Origin: Micromonospora trifolii
GTDB lineage: Bacteria > Actinomycetota > Actinomycetes > Mycobacteriales > Micromonosporaceae
Length of the DNA stretch: 64,000 nucleotides
Assembly (NCBI RefSeq): GCF_022229005.1
Contig: NZ_JAKKFD010000003.1
Coordinates: 248,001-312,000 of the forward strand
Direction: 5' to 3'
In this document: piece after piece, positions 33,472-41,459 of the stretch
Numbering within the stretch: position 1 is the stretch's first letter
Layout: every line of letters starts with the position of its first letter
Notes under the pieces: model-generated
What the model saw: the letters and a program-made list of their open reading frames with translations, nothing else
Told to the model about the DNA's origin: nothing
Database searches by the model: none
Translations under genes and position numbers: made by a program

Positions 33472-33496
33472 GTTTGCCGCCCCGTCACCGGGGAAC
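33472..33496 (+). promoter_or_regulatory. SigB-like promoter of the ChaB gene
   Basis: GTTT (33472-33475), 15 bases, GGGAAC (33491-33496), one change from the usual -10; start near 33503, ATG at 33533. It is back to back with the BrkB promoter. Confidence 0.55.
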
Positions 33497-33532
33497 GGTC
33501 ACAGTGACCCTGTCGACACGGAGGAGGACGAG

Positions 33533-33934
33533 ATGCCCGGGCGCGAGGACCTGCCCAGCACGCTGCGACGCTCCCCGGAGAAGGCGCAGCGCACCTGGGA
33601 GAAGACGCACGACTCGGCGGTCGAGACCTACGGCGAGGGGGAGCGGTCGCACCGCACCGCCTTCGCCGCCGTCAAGCACCAGTTCGAGAAGGTGGGCGAC
33701 CACTGGGAGCCGAAGGGCCGCAAGGGCCCCAGCGACCAGCAGGCCGCCGGCGGCGGGCCGGAACGACGGGCCCCCACCGCCGGTGGCGTGGACGCCAACG
33801 CCACCAAGGACCACCTGATGTCGGTGGCGCGCAAACTCGACGTGCCCGGGCGGTCCAGCATGACCAAACCGGAGCTGGTCACGGCCATCGAGAAGGCCAA
33901 CGACCGCGCGACCCGCAAGGCCCGCGGCGACTGA
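33533..33934 (+). CDS. ChaB-family protein with Rho N-terminal-like tail
   Basis: 133 residues. The N-terminal 65 match ChaB (REDLPSTLRRSPEKAQRTWEKTHDSA, then HRTAFAAVKHQFEKVGDHW). The C-terminal 40 (KDHLMSVARKLDVPGRSSMTKPELVTAIEKAN in outline) look like the helical SAP-like or Rho N-terminal domain often found beside ChaB in actinobacteria. ChaB was named as a regulator of a cation transporter in E. coli; here nucleic acid binding is also possible. GAGGAGG precedes ATG 33533. Confidence 0.88.
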   Translation: MPGREDLPSTLRRSPEKAQRTWEKTHDSAVETYGEGERSHRTAFAAVKHQFEKVGDHWEPKGRKGPSDQQAAGGGPERRAPTAGGVDANATKDHLMSVARKLDVPGRSSMTKPELVTAIEKANDRATRKARGD

Positions 33935-33962
33935 CAGCGGCCGCACCGGAGCGCAACCGACG

Positions 33963-34003
33963 CGGTACGGGCGGGCGCGCCACCCCTGCGTCCGCCCGCA
34001 CCG
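33963..34003. terminator. Bidirectional hairpin terminator
   Basis: Sixteen-base arms (33963-33978 and 33988-34003) with two mismatches and a nine-base loop, between the convergent chaB and aldehyde dehydrogenase genes. Confidence 0.72.
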
Positions 34004-34004
34004 T

Positions 34005-35438
34005 TCACCAGTGCCCGCCCCCCGGCGCCTCGATGTGCACCGCCTTCGTGGCGGTGAGCTCGTCCAGCAGCTCCGGGCCGTACCCGAAGCCCTGCCCGCT
34101 GGCCCGGCGCGGATGCGCGGCACCCCCCGGCGCACCCCCGAACACCGCGTTGACCTTGACCGTGCCCACCGGCAGCTCCCGCCAGGACCGCTGGGCGTGA
34201 CTCATCGACGCTGTCAACACCGTGGCGGCCAGCCCGTACGGGGAGTCCGCCGCGCAGCGCAGCGCCTCGTCGAACGAGTCGACGACCACCACCGGGGCTA
34301 CCGGCCCGAAGGTCTCCTCCCGGACCAGCTGCATGTCGTGGCGGCAGTCGGTGACGACGGTGGCCGGGTAGAACGCCCCCGGCCCGTCCGGCACCTCACC
34401 GCCCACCCGCACCCGTGCGCCGTCCGCCACCGCCGCCGCCACCTGTCCGTGGACGTGGTCCCGGTGCCGCCGGTCGACCAGCGGACCCAGCTCGGTGCCC
34501 GGGTCCCGGCCCGGCCCGACCCGCAGCGCTGCGGCGCGTCGTACCAGCGCGGCCACGAAATCGTCGGCCACCTCCCGGTGCACGTAGAGCCGCTCCACCG
34601 CCACGCAGATCTGCCCGGCGTTGGCGAACGCGCCGAGCGCGGCCTGCTCCGCCGCCCACTCCGGGTCGACGCCCGCGTCCACGATCAACGGGTCACTGCC
34701 GCCGTTCTCCAGGAGCACCTTCGCGCCGGTACGTGCCGCAGCGGCGGCGATCGCCCGCCCGGTGGCTGTGGAACCCACGTGGGCCACCACGTCGACTTCC
34801 TGCGCCGCCAGCGCCGCACCCACCTCCGGGCCGCCGGTGAGCAGCGACAACACCCCGGCCGGCAGCGCCTGATCCAGTGCCCGGGCCAGCAGCCACCCCG
34901 TCGCCGGTGCCCGTTCGCTCGGCTTGTAGAGCACCACGTTCCCGGTCACCAGGGCCGCGCCGAGCAGTCCACAGGAGACCGCCACCGGGTCGTTCCAGGG
35001 GGTGATCGCCGCGACCACCCCGCGCGGCTGCGGGGTCAGGAAGTCCAGCGCGCCGGTTTCGCCGTTGAGCGTGCGCCCACCGCGCAGCGGCGCCAGTTCC
35101 GCATACTGTCGCAGGGTGCCGATCCCCGCCTCGACGCCGCCGCGGGCGTCCGCCAACGGCTTGCCCATCTCCGCGGTGACCGCCGCCGCCAACTCCTCGA
35201 TGACCGCCTCCACCGCGTCGGCGGCCCGGTGCAGCGCCGCCGCCCGTTCCGCCGGCGCGGTCGCCGCCCACTGGGCCGCCGCGTTGCGGGCCGCCTGGGT
35301 CGCCTTGCCCACCTCGTCGGCCGTCGCCACCGGCACCGTGCTCACCGGCGCGTCGTCCGCCGGATCACGCACGACCAGTTCGCCGCCGTCGCCGCCCGCA
35401 CCCCACACCCCGCCCACCAGCTGCGCAACCGTGTACAT
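34005..35438 (-). CDS. NAD(P)-dependent aldehyde dehydrogenase
   Basis: 477 residues of the ALDH superfamily. PWNDPVAVSCGLLGAALVTGNVVLYKPSE in outline is the cofactor site; LLENGGSDP carries the general-base Glu (family LELGG with Asn for Leu); GQICVAVERLYV carries the catalytic Cys; and EETFGPVAPV is the later conserved block. It oxidises an aldehyde to the acid; substrate unknown. It is divergent from the phytoene-desaturase-like gene with 72 bases between starts, so the two may be co-regulated. Confidence 0.92.
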   Translation of the reverse strand: MYTVAQLVGGVWGAGGDGGELVVRDPADDAPVSTVPVATADEVGKATQAARNAAAQWAATAPAERAAALHRAADAVEAVIEELAAAVTAEMGKPLADARGGVEAGIGTLRQYAELAPLRGGRTLNGETGALDFLTPQPRGVVAAITPWNDPVAVSCGLLGAALVTGNVVLYKPSERAPATGWLLARALDQALPAGVLSLLTGGPEVGAALAAQEVDVVAHVGSTATGRAIAAAAARTGAKVLLENGGSDPLIVDAGVDPEWAAEQAALGAFANAGQICVAVERLYVHREVADDFVAALVRRAAALRVGPGRDPGTELGPLVDRRHRDHVHGQVAAAVADGARVRVGGEVPDGPGAFYPATVVTDCRHDMQLVREETFGPVAPVVVVDSFDEALRCAADSPYGLAATVLTASMSHAQRSWRELPVGTVKVNAVFGGAPGGAAHPRRASGQGFGYGPELLDELTATKAVHIEAPGGGHW

Positions 35439-35510
35439 GCGGCGCTGGATGCCCCGGCCTCGACGAGGCAAACGCGTTTCGCCCGGTTGCGCGCCGGGTA
35501 GGCGGATCCG

Positions 35511-37118
35511 ATGACAACCACCACCGCGCAGAGCGCGGACGCCGTCATCGTCGGCGCCGGGCACAACGGCCTGGTGGCGGCCAACCTGCTGGCCGACGCC
35601 GGCTGGGACGTGGTGGTGCTGGAGGCGACAGCGGTGCCCGGCGGCGCGGTCCGCTCCGCCGAGGTCACCGCGCCCGGCTACCTCAGCGACCTCTACAGCT
35701 CGTTCTACCCCCTCGGGTACGCGTCGCCGGTGCTCGGTGGCCTCGACCTGGGTCGACACGGGCTGTCCTGGCGGCACTCGCCGGACGTGCTGGCGCACCT
35801 GCTGCCGGACGGCCGGGCCGCCGTGATCAACCGGGACCCGGACGTCACCGCCGCGTCGCTGGAGCAGTTCGCCCCGGGTGACGGCAAACGCTGGCTCAAC
35901 GCGTACACCGACTGGCTCGACGTGGCCGAGCCGATGCTGGAGGCGATCACCTCACCGTTCCCGCCGGTACGCGGCGGGCTGGGCCTGCTGCGCCGGCTGC
36001 GCGTCGCCGGGGCGCTGCGACTCGCGCGCCGGCTCGTCGTACCGGTCCGCAAACTGGGCGACGAACTCTTCGACGGCCCCGGCGGGCCGGCCCTGCTGGC
36101 CGGTTGTGCCCTGCACACCGACCTCTCCCCGGAGGAGGCCGGCTCCGGGGTGTACGGCTGGCTGCTGGCCATGCTCGGCCAGCAGGTCGGCTGGCCGGTG
36201 CCCAACGGCGGCGCGCAGCAGATCACCAACGCGCTCGTGGATCGGCTGCAGGGGCGCGGCGGGACGATCATCTACGGGGCCCGGGCCGACCGGGTCCTCA
36301 CCGCTCGGGGCCGGGCGATGGGGGTCCGAACCGTCGGCGGGGCGCTGTGGAGGGCCCGACGGGCCGTGCTCGCCGACGTGCCGGCGCCGGCGCTCTACCT
36401 CGACCTGGTCGGCGCGGCGGCACTGCCGCCGCGGCTGGTGGAGGACCTGGCGCACTTCCGGTGGGACGGCTCCACGCTGAAGGTGGACTGGGCGCTCAGC
36501 GCGCCGGTGCCCTGGACGAACCGGCAGTTGGCCGGCGCCGGCACCGTGCACCTCGGCGCGGACCTGAACGGGCTCACCCACTACGCCAGCGAGTTGGCCC
36601 GTGGTGAGCTGCCCCGCGACCCGTTCCTGCTGGTCGGGCAGATGTCGGTGGCGGACCCCAGCCACTCCCCGCCGGGCACCGAGTCGCTCTGGTCGTACAC
36701 CCATCTGCCGTTCCGGCGGAACTGGCGGGCCGAGGAGGTCGCCGGGCACGTGCAGCGGATGGAGGACGCGCTGGAGGCGGCGGCACCGGGTTTCCGGAGC
36801 CTGATCGTGGGTCGACACGTGGCCGGACCGGCCGACCTGGAGAAAAGCAACCCGAGCCTGGTCGGTGGCACGCTCGGTGGCGGGACCGCCGCCGCGTACC
36901 AGCAGCTCTTCCTGCGCCCGATCCCTGGCCTGGGCCGGGCGGACACCCCGGTCGACCGGCTCTTCCTGGCCAGCGCGTCGGCGCACCCCGGTGGCGGTGT
37001 GCACGGCGCGCCGGGGGCGAACGCCGCCCGCGCGGCGCTGGCCCGCGACCGCGCGCTCACCGGCCGCGCGTACGCCGCAGCCATCGCCACCGCCCACCGA
37101 GCCATCTACCCCGACTAA
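35511..37118 (+). CDS. Phytoene-desaturase-like FAD/NAD(P) oxidoreductase
   Basis: 535 residues. An N-terminal Rossmann motif DAVIVGAGHNGLVAANLLADAG is followed by VLEATAVPGGAVRS, the FAD-ribose contact of the CrtI/amine oxidase group. The C-terminal ASASAHPGGGVHGAPGANAA closes the FAD site, as in the PYROXD2/CrtI-like branch. No carotenoid genes are adjacent, so the substrate may be another polyene, isoprenoid or lipid. Start is ATG 35511. A palindromic repeat follows the gene. Confidence 0.9.
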   Translation: MTTTTAQSADAVIVGAGHNGLVAANLLADAGWDVVVLEATAVPGGAVRSAEVTAPGYLSDLYSSFYPLGYASPVLGGLDLGRHGLSWRHSPDVLAHLLPDGRAAVINRDPDVTAASLEQFAPGDGKRWLNAYTDWLDVAEPMLEAITSPFPPVRGGLGLLRRLRVAGALRLARRLVVPVRKLGDELFDGPGGPALLAGCALHTDLSPEEAGSGVYGWLLAMLGQQVGWPVPNGGAQQITNALVDRLQGRGGTIIYGARADRVLTARGRAMGVRTVGGALWRARRAVLADVPAPALYLDLVGAAALPPRLVEDLAHFRWDGSTLKVDWALSAPVPWTNRQLAGAGTVHLGADLNGLTHYASELARGELPRDPFLLVGQMSVADPSHSPPGTESLWSYTHLPFRRNWRAEEVAGHVQRMEDALEAAAPGFRSLIVGRHVAGPADLEKSNPSLVGGTLGGGTAAAYQQLFLRPIPGLGRADTPVDRLFLASASAHPGGGVHGAPGANAARAALARDRALTGRAYAAAIATAHRAIYPD

Positions 37119-37153
37119 CCCCAACCCACCGACCGCCCCGCCCCGCCCCGCCC

Positions 37154-37228
37154 GTCGATCAAGGAGTTGTGGTGGGTGACAAAGCGCCCGCCGGGGTTGC
37201 AAACGGGCACCACAAGTCCATGATCGAC
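37154..37228. repeat. Imperfect palindrome (intergenic repeat)
   Basis: Arms 37154-37174 and 37208-37228 match at 19 of 21 bases; an inner GCCCG/CGGGC pair (37186-37190, 37204-37208 approximately) may extend it. It lies between convergent genes. Its right arm, read on the minus strand, contains CGATCATGGACTTG, which recurs at 61520. Confidence 0.7.
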
Positions 37229-37264
37229 CGGGCGGTGGGGCTGGGGTGGGGTGGATCGGGTGGG

Positions 37265-38032
37265 TTAGCGGGTGATGTTGCGGTGTTTGCTGCGGAGGCG
37301 GAAGGGCATGAGGGCGCTCTCCACCTTGGTCGCGGTGGTCATCTTGGAGACGCCGTCGCGCCGCTCCTCGAAGCGGATCGGCACCTCCAGGATGGTGTGC
37401 CCCAGCTTGGTGGCGAGATAGTGCATCTCCACCTGGAAGCTGTAGCCGTTGGACTGCACCCGCTCCAGGTCGATGTCGCGCAGGGCCTCGGCCTGCCAGA
37501 TCTTGAAGCCGGCGGTGAGGTCCCGGATGCGTACCCGCAGCAGCGTGTGCACGTAGAGGTTGGCCCAGCCACTGAGCGCCCGGCGGTAGAGCGGCCAGTT
37601 CTCGTCCAGCTCGCCGCCGGGCACGTAGCGGGAACCGATCACCACGCTGGCCTGGGTGGAGAGCAGCGCGCCGAGCATGCCCGGCAGCGCCTCGGGCGGG
37701 TGCGAGAGGTCGGCGTCCATCTGCGCCACGTACTCGGCGCCGCCCTCGATCGCCCGGGTCATCCCGTCTACGTACGCGCGGCCGAGGCCCTCCTTGCCGG
37801 CGCGGTGCACGACCTCGATCCGGTCGGGGTGCTCGATGGCCAGCTTGTCGGCCACCTCCCCTGTGCCGTCGGGGGAGTTGTCGTCGGCGACGAGGATGCG
37901 CAGCCCCGGCAGCGGCAGCGCGAGCAGCCGCTCGACCAGCGCCGGGAGATTGCCCGCCTCGTTGTACGTGGGCACGACGACGGTCACGCGTGCGTCCCGC
38001 CACGGCGACGGCAACTGCACCGGCTTGATCAT
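37265..38032 (-). CDS. Polyprenol-phosphate mannosyltransferase (Dpm1-type GT2)
   Basis: 255 residues. GT2 motifs: VTVVVPTYNEAGNLPAL, ADDNSPDGTGEVAD, and AQMDADLSHPPEALPGML with the metal-binding DxD. FKIWQAEALRDIDLERVQSNGYSFQVEM is typical of dolichol/polyprenol-phosphate mannose synthase. The enzyme transfers mannose from GDP-mannose to polyprenyl phosphate, supplying lipomannan synthesis and protein O-mannosylation at the membrane. ATG 38032 has GAGG nine bases upstream; ATG 38041 and 38065 are alternatives. It lacks a C-terminal membrane domain. Confidence 0.9.
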   Translation of the reverse strand: MIKPVQLPSPWRDARVTVVVPTYNEAGNLPALVERLLALPLPGLRILVADDNSPDGTGEVADKLAIEHPDRIEVVHRAGKEGLGRAYVDGMTRAIEGGAEYVAQMDADLSHPPEALPGMLGALLSTQASVVIGSRYVPGGELDENWPLYRRALSGWANLYVHTLLRVRIRDLTAGFKIWQAEALRDIDLERVQSNGYSFQVEMHYLATKLGHTILEVPIRFEERRDGVSKMTTATKVESALMPFRLRSKHRNITR

Positions 38033-38181
38033 GTCGGTCATCCTCGGTTTGCGGACAAGGGTCATGGAAAGGGTATCTAGTTCCCGCATTCGGTCCGAGA
38101 GAGGCACCCCTCCCGGGCGTTGCGGACCCTCGCCGCCCATCGCGCGCGGGCGTTGAATCCCTGGTCAGAGGCCTGCGTCGG

Positions 38182-39183
38182 TCAGCGCCGCCGGCGAGCG
38201 ACAGCGCTGAGGGCGAGCGCCGCGAGGGCGAGCGCGACCCCGGAGAGCGCCGGCTTGTGCGTGCCGACCCAGAGCGCCGCGGAACGGTCACGCGCCCGTT
38301 CGCGGAACACACCAGCGGTGCCCCGGTCCGTGTCCGCGTCGCCGGGGTGATCCAGATTGTCCCGCCAGGTCGCCGGATCGATCTTCTCCCCGGTCTGCTG
38401 GCTGTCGTAGCCGTCGCGGGCCAGCTTCCGGTCCAGCAGGCCGGGAAACAGTGCGTCGCCCACCCGAGCCTGCCAGGTCGGGCCGCCCACGTTCAGCTCC
38501 CTGGTGCCGCGATCAGCCGCCCAGACGATGGCCCGGGCGGCCAGCTCCGGAGTGAAGATCGGCGGCACCGGCTGCGGATGGCGGGGCAGCCGGGTGCGGA
38601 CCCAGGAGAACTGCGGCGTGTTGACAGCGGGCAGCTGCACCATCGACAACTTCACCCCCGGGCAGTCGTGCAGCAGCTCGGCGCGCAGCGAGTCGTTGAA
38701 CCCCTGGACGGCGTGCTTGCTGGCGCAGTACGCCGACTGGAGCGGAATCCCGCGGTAGGCCAACGCCGAGCCCACCTGCACGATCGTGCCCCGCCCGTGG
38801 GCTCGCATGTGCCGCAGCGCGGCGAGGGTGCCGTGCACGGTGCCCAGGTAGGTGACCTCGGTGACCCGACGGAACTCGCGCGCCGGGATCTCCCAGGCCG
38901 GCGCGAACACCGACGCCATCGCGTTGTTGATCCACACGTCGATGCCGCCCCAGCGGTGCACCACGTCGTCGGCGGCCTGCTGCACCGCGCCCGCGTCGGC
39001 CACGTCGACCTGGTACACCCGCACGTCGGTCGCGCCGCGCAGCCGGCACTCCCGTTCGGCGGCGACCAGACCCGCCTCGCCCCGAGCCAGCAGCGCCAGC
39101 CGCGCGCCGCGCGCCGCGTACGCGTGGGCGACGGCCCGGCCGACGCCGGCGCTCGCGCCGGTCACCACCACGGTCCGGGTCAC
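38182..39183 (-). CDS. SDR-family oxidoreductase with C-terminal membrane anchor
   Basis: 333 residues. Classical SDR motifs: TGASAGVGRAVAHAYA (cofactor), NNAMAS, a catalytic Ser in VQVGSALAYRG and YCASK. After residue 230 it extends well beyond a standard SDR and ends with a hydrophobic helix, ALSGVALALAALALSAVA, then RRRR, so it is probably tail-anchored. GTG 39183 overlaps the TGA of the SRPBCC gene (GTGA), showing translational coupling. Substrate unknown; a lipid or isoprenoid is likely given the membrane anchor. Confidence 0.88.
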   Translation of the reverse strand: MTRTVVVTGASAGVGRAVAHAYAARGARLALLARGEAGLVAAERECRLRGATDVRVYQVDVADAGAVQQAADDVVHRWGGIDVWINNAMASVFAPAWEIPAREFRRVTEVTYLGTVHGTLAALRHMRAHGRGTIVQVGSALAYRGIPLQSAYCASKHAVQGFNDSLRAELLHDCPGVKLSMVQLPAVNTPQFSWVRTRLPRHPQPVPPIFTPELAARAIVWAADRGTRELNVGGPTWQARVGDALFPGLLDRKLARDGYDSQQTGEKIDPATWRDNLDHPGDADTDRGTAGVFRERARDRSAALWVGTHKPALSGVALALAALALSAVARRRR

Positions 39184-39617
39184 GACGCACCCTTCTGTCG
39201 GGTGGCGATGTCGGAGAGCCGGTCCAGCGTCTCCCGGTTCCGCAGGTGCAGCACCAGATCGTTGATCTTGTTGTGCACCCACCGCAGCGGGCCGGCCGCG
39301 AAGTCCTCCCCGATGCGCACCCGGGTGGCGCCGTCACCGACCGGTTCCAGGGTGAAGGCCACTATCGCCTCGCCCGCCGGCCAGAGCCCGGCCTTGAGTA
39401 CGAGCCGGTGCGGCGGCTCGCAGACCAGCACCGTCGAGGCGTCCTGCAACGAGAGCGGCCAGGGCCCGGCACGGTGGTGCAGTTGGCTGCCCACCCGGGG
39501 CCAGGCGTCGTCCACGTCCCGCATGTGCGCCGTGCCGACCACCCAGTCGCTGTACGTCCACCCGTCCGCGAGCACGTCGAACACCTGCTGCGGGGAAGCG
39601 TCAATCACTTTCTCCAT
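39180..39617 (-). CDS. SRPBCC-family protein
   Basis: About 145 residues of the START/SRPBCC fold: MEKVIDASPQQVFDVLADGWTYSDWVVGT at the N-terminus, LVLKAGLWPAGEAIVAFTLEP in the beta sheet, and a C-terminal helix LVLHLRNRETLDRLSD. It is coupled to the SDR by a GTGA overlap, so it may present or sequester that enzyme's hydrophobic substrate. ATG 39617 starts the conserved part; a GTG at 39626 is an alternative. Confidence 0.87.
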   Translation of the reverse strand: MEKVIDASPQQVFDVLADGWTYSDWVVGTAHMRDVDDAWPRVGSQLHHRAGPWPLSLQDASTVLVCEPPHRLVLKAGLWPAGEAIVAFTLEPVGDGATRVRIGEDFAAGPLRWVHNKINDLVLHLRNRETLDRLSDIATRQKGAS

Positions 39618-39655
39618 AATCGCCACCGGGATCCCATACCCGGAGCACGGGACGG

Positions 39656-39677
39656 GCTAACGGCCGACCGGGTTAGC
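39656..39677. promoter_or_regulatory. Inverted repeat upstream of the heptose operon
   Basis: GCTAAC (39656-39661), 10 bases, GTTAGC (39672-39677), in the divergent region between the SRPBCC gene and the heptose operon. Spacing of one helical turn between half-sites suits a dimeric regulator. Confidence 0.4.
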
Positions 39678-39827
39678 TTCTCGGCGACGGCGGGTAAGGC
39701 CGACCCGGAGCATCGCTGGCGGCGCTGGCCCACCGCCCCCACGACGACGTTTACTCCTCGGGGCGCAGGGAACCCGCCGCCTGTGCGACAGGACCAGGAG
39801 GATCCGTATCAGCGCAGGTCAGCCCAG

Positions 39828-41459
39828 GTGTACGCCGCTGCTGACCGCGCCAGCTCCGGGTCTGTCGCAAGCCCCCGACCGGTGCTCTACGACGCGGTGC
39901 TGCTGGACCGCGACGGCACCCTGATCGAGGACGTGCCGTACAACGGCGACCCGGAGAAGGTGCGGCCGGTGCCCGGCGCGCGGGCGGCGCTGGACCGGCT
40001 GCGCGCGGCCGGGCTGCGGCTGGCGGTCGTCACCAACCAGTCGGGCCTGGCCCGGGGTTACTTCGGCGGTGAGCAGATGCTTGCGGTGCACGCCCGCGTC
40101 GAGGAGCTGCTGGGCCGGTTCGACGCATGGCTGGTCTGCCCGCACGACGACGCCGACGGCTGCGACTGCCGCAAGCCGGCGCCCGGTCTGGTGTACGCCG
40201 CGGCCCGCGAGCTGGGAACGACGCCGTCCCGGTGCGTACTGGTGGGCGACATCGGCCGGGACGTCGCCGCCGCCATGGCCGCCGGGGCCGCGGGGGTGCT
40301 GGTGCCCACCCCGGTGACCCGGCCGGAGGAGGTCGCCGCCGCCGGATGGGTGGCCACCGATCTGCCGGCGGCAGTGGCGGAGATCCTGCGCCGCCAACAG
40401 GCAGTGCAGCCCTCGACCCCGCCCACCGGACCGGTACGGACGGCGCTGGTGGTCCGCTCGGACTCGGCGGGTGACGTGCTGGTCACCGGCCCGGCGATCC
40501 GCGCCGTCGCGGCCGGAGCGGAGCGGGTGGTGCTGCTCTGCGGGCCGCGCGGTCGGGCCGCCGCCAACCTGTTGCCCGGCGTCGACGAGATCATCGAGCA
40601 TCCGCTGCCCTGGATCGACCCCACACCGGGGCCGGTCGACCCGGAGGCCTTGCGGAGTCTGACCGCGCGGTTGGGCGCCGTCGACGTGGACCAGGCGGTG
40701 GTGTTCACCTCGTTCCACCAGTCCGCCCTGCCGCTGGCGCTGCTGTTGCGGATGGCGGGGATCGACCGGATCGCGGCGATCAGCGACGACTATCCGGGCT
40801 CGCTGCTGGACGTCCGGCACCGGGTGCCGGTGGGCGTCCCCGAACCCGAACGCGCCCTCTCCCTGGCCGCCGCCGCCGGTCACCGGCTGCCCGACGACGA
40901 CGAACCGGTCCTGCGGCTGCGCCGAGACGCCGTACCGCCGCGCCCGGCCGACCTCGGCGACCCGGGGTACGTGGTGCTGCACCCCGGGTCGGCCGCGTCG
41001 AGCCGGGCGTGCCCGCCCGAGGTCGCGACCCGGATCGTCGGGGCGCTGACCGACGCCGGGCACCGGGTGCTGGTCACCGGCGGCCCGGACGAGCGCGCTG
41101 TCACCGCCCGGGTCGCCGCGGCCGGCGGCACCGACCTGGGCGGCCGTACCGACCTCGCCGGGCTGGCCGCGATCGTCGCGGACGCCAGCGCGGTGGTGGT
41201 CGGCAACACCGGGCCCGCGCACCTGGCGGCCGCCGCCGGTGTGCCAGTGGTGAGTCTCTTCGCGCCGACCGTGCCGTTCGGCCAGTGGGGGCCCTACCGG
41301 GTGCCCACCGTCCGGCTCGGCGACGCCGCCGCGCCCTGCCGGGACACCCGGGCGGCCAGTTGCCCGGTCCCCGGGCACCCCTGCCTCAGTGCCGTCGACC
41401 CGGACGACGTGGTCGACGCGCTCCGGACCCTCGCCGTCAGCGGTGGTGGCGGACGATGA
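39828..41459 (+). CDS. GmhB-type heptose bisphosphate phosphatase fused to GT9 glycosyltransferase
   Basis: About 543 residues with two enzymes in one chain. Residues 20-175 are a HAD phosphatase of the GmhB/HisB-N group: LLDRDGTLIEDVPYNG, VTNQSGLARGYF, the zinc loop CPHDDADGCDCRKP (about 104-117), and VGDIGRDVAAA. Residues 203-540 are a GT9 (heptosyltransferase-like) domain: ALVVRSDSAGDVLVTGPAIR, LHPGSAASSR, and GNTGPAHLAAAAGVPVV. GmhB removes the C7 phosphate from heptose-1,7-bisphosphate; GT9 enzymes transfer heptose. GTG 39828 is the likely start; GTG 39882 is possible. Head of a tightly overlapping operon. Confidence 0.9.
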   Translation: MYAAADRASSGSVASPRPVLYDAVLLDRDGTLIEDVPYNGDPEKVRPVPGARAALDRLRAAGLRLAVVTNQSGLARGYFGGEQMLAVHARVEELLGRFDAWLVCPHDDADGCDCRKPAPGLVYAAARELGTTPSRCVLVGDIGRDVAAAMAAGAAGVLVPTPVTRPEEVAAAGWVATDLPAAVAEILRRQQAVQPSTPPTGPVRTALVVRSDSAGDVLVTGPAIRAVAAGAERVVLLCGPRGRAAANLLPGVDEIIEHPLPWIDPTPGPVDPEALRSLTARLGAVDVDQAVVFTSFHQSALPLALLLRMAGIDRIAAISDDYPGSLLDVRHRVPVGVPEPERALSLAAAAGHRLPDDDEPVLRLRRDAVPPRPADLGDPGYVVLHPGSAASSRACPPEVATRIVGALTDAGHRVLVTGGPDERAVTARVAAAGGTDLGGRTDLAGLAAIVADASAVVVGNTGPAHLAAAAGVPVVSLFAPTVPFGQWGPYRVPTVRLGDAAAPCRDTRAASCPVPGHPCLSAVDPDDVVDALRTLAVSGGGGR

